Shown here: in pieces, positions 63,926 through 64,000 of the stretch
Layout: each line of letters begins with the position of its first letter
How positions within the stretch are numbered: the stretch's first letter is position 1
Source of the DNA: Hippopus hippopus
Taxonomy: Eukaryota > Mollusca > Bivalvia > Cardiida > Cardiidae
DNA: 64,000 nt
Assembly: GCA_946811185.2 (NCBI GenBank)
Contig: OX328102.1
Location: 48,709,619-48,773,618, forward strand
Reading direction: 5' to 3'
Translations under genes and position numbers: made by a program
Notes under the pieces: generated by a model
What the model was told of the DNA's origin: nothing
Seen by the model: only the letters and a program-made list of their open reading frames with translations
Databases searched by the model: none

Positions 63926-64000
63926 CGACACGATCCGACCAAGCAGAAATGCTGACTGTTGTAATATTCCAAATGTATTTGTATGCTAAAATAAATCGAT

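Overview
The window looks like non-genic DNA of a bivalve mollusc. The flanks hold no host exon that I can recognise. They are packed with short palindromic MITE-like repeats, tRNA-headed SINEs of the kind common in bivalves, a decayed mariner-like element and a foldback element. Placement as a bivalve rests on the style of these repeats and is an inference; I cannot name the species.

Two related 15.2-15.3 kb mobile or viral-like elements dominate the window in the same orientation: element 1 at 21009-36238 (target duplication GACGTT) and element 2 at 40692-55999 (target duplication AATGTA). Both have AGTAGT...ACTACT ends, a 24-7-24 hairpin at each end, long inverted arms (about 3.2-4.8 kb) and a unique core of about 7.3 kb. 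The core encodes a family-B DNA polymerase of the Polinton/adintovirus (DNA_pol_B_2, probably protein-primed) type, a 218-aa protein, a zinc-knuckle protein, a 68-aa Cys-rich protein and a 220-aa coiled-coil/basic protein. The arms carry very small genes (78-119, 46, 104 and 88 aa) transcribed outward. I find no integrase, capsid protein, maturation protease or packaging ATPase, although the 6-bp duplications and polymerase point to Polintons.

The most striking feature is transcript architecture. Every small gene ends 25-45 nt after its stop codon in a 6-bp stem with a UUUC loop, then an ACC-type flank, then usually a GAAAG element about 13 nt further on. This is the layout of replication-dependent histone mRNA 3' ends. 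All copies read UUUC on the transcribed strand, and further copies fill the arms facing outward. Most of the same genes are driven by a shared promoter with TTTCCCGC (E2F-like), TGACGTCA (CRE), CCAAT boxes and TATA. The larger core genes instead have AATAAA signals. I infer that the element couples part of its expression to host S phase and to the non-polyadenylated histone mRNA pathway.

Neither copy is intact. Element 1 has a broken polymerase (14-bp deletion plus a nonsense codon) but intact accessory genes. Element 2 has an open polymerase of 1329 aa but broken zinc-knuckle, coiled-coil, 46-aa, left 78-aa and right 88-aa genes.

Layout: 1-21002 host repeats; 21003-36244 element 1 with its target duplications; 36245-40685 host repeats; 40686-56005 element 2 with its target duplications; 56006-64000 host repeats, including a 3.7 kb interval bounded by inverted repeats at 60168-63834.
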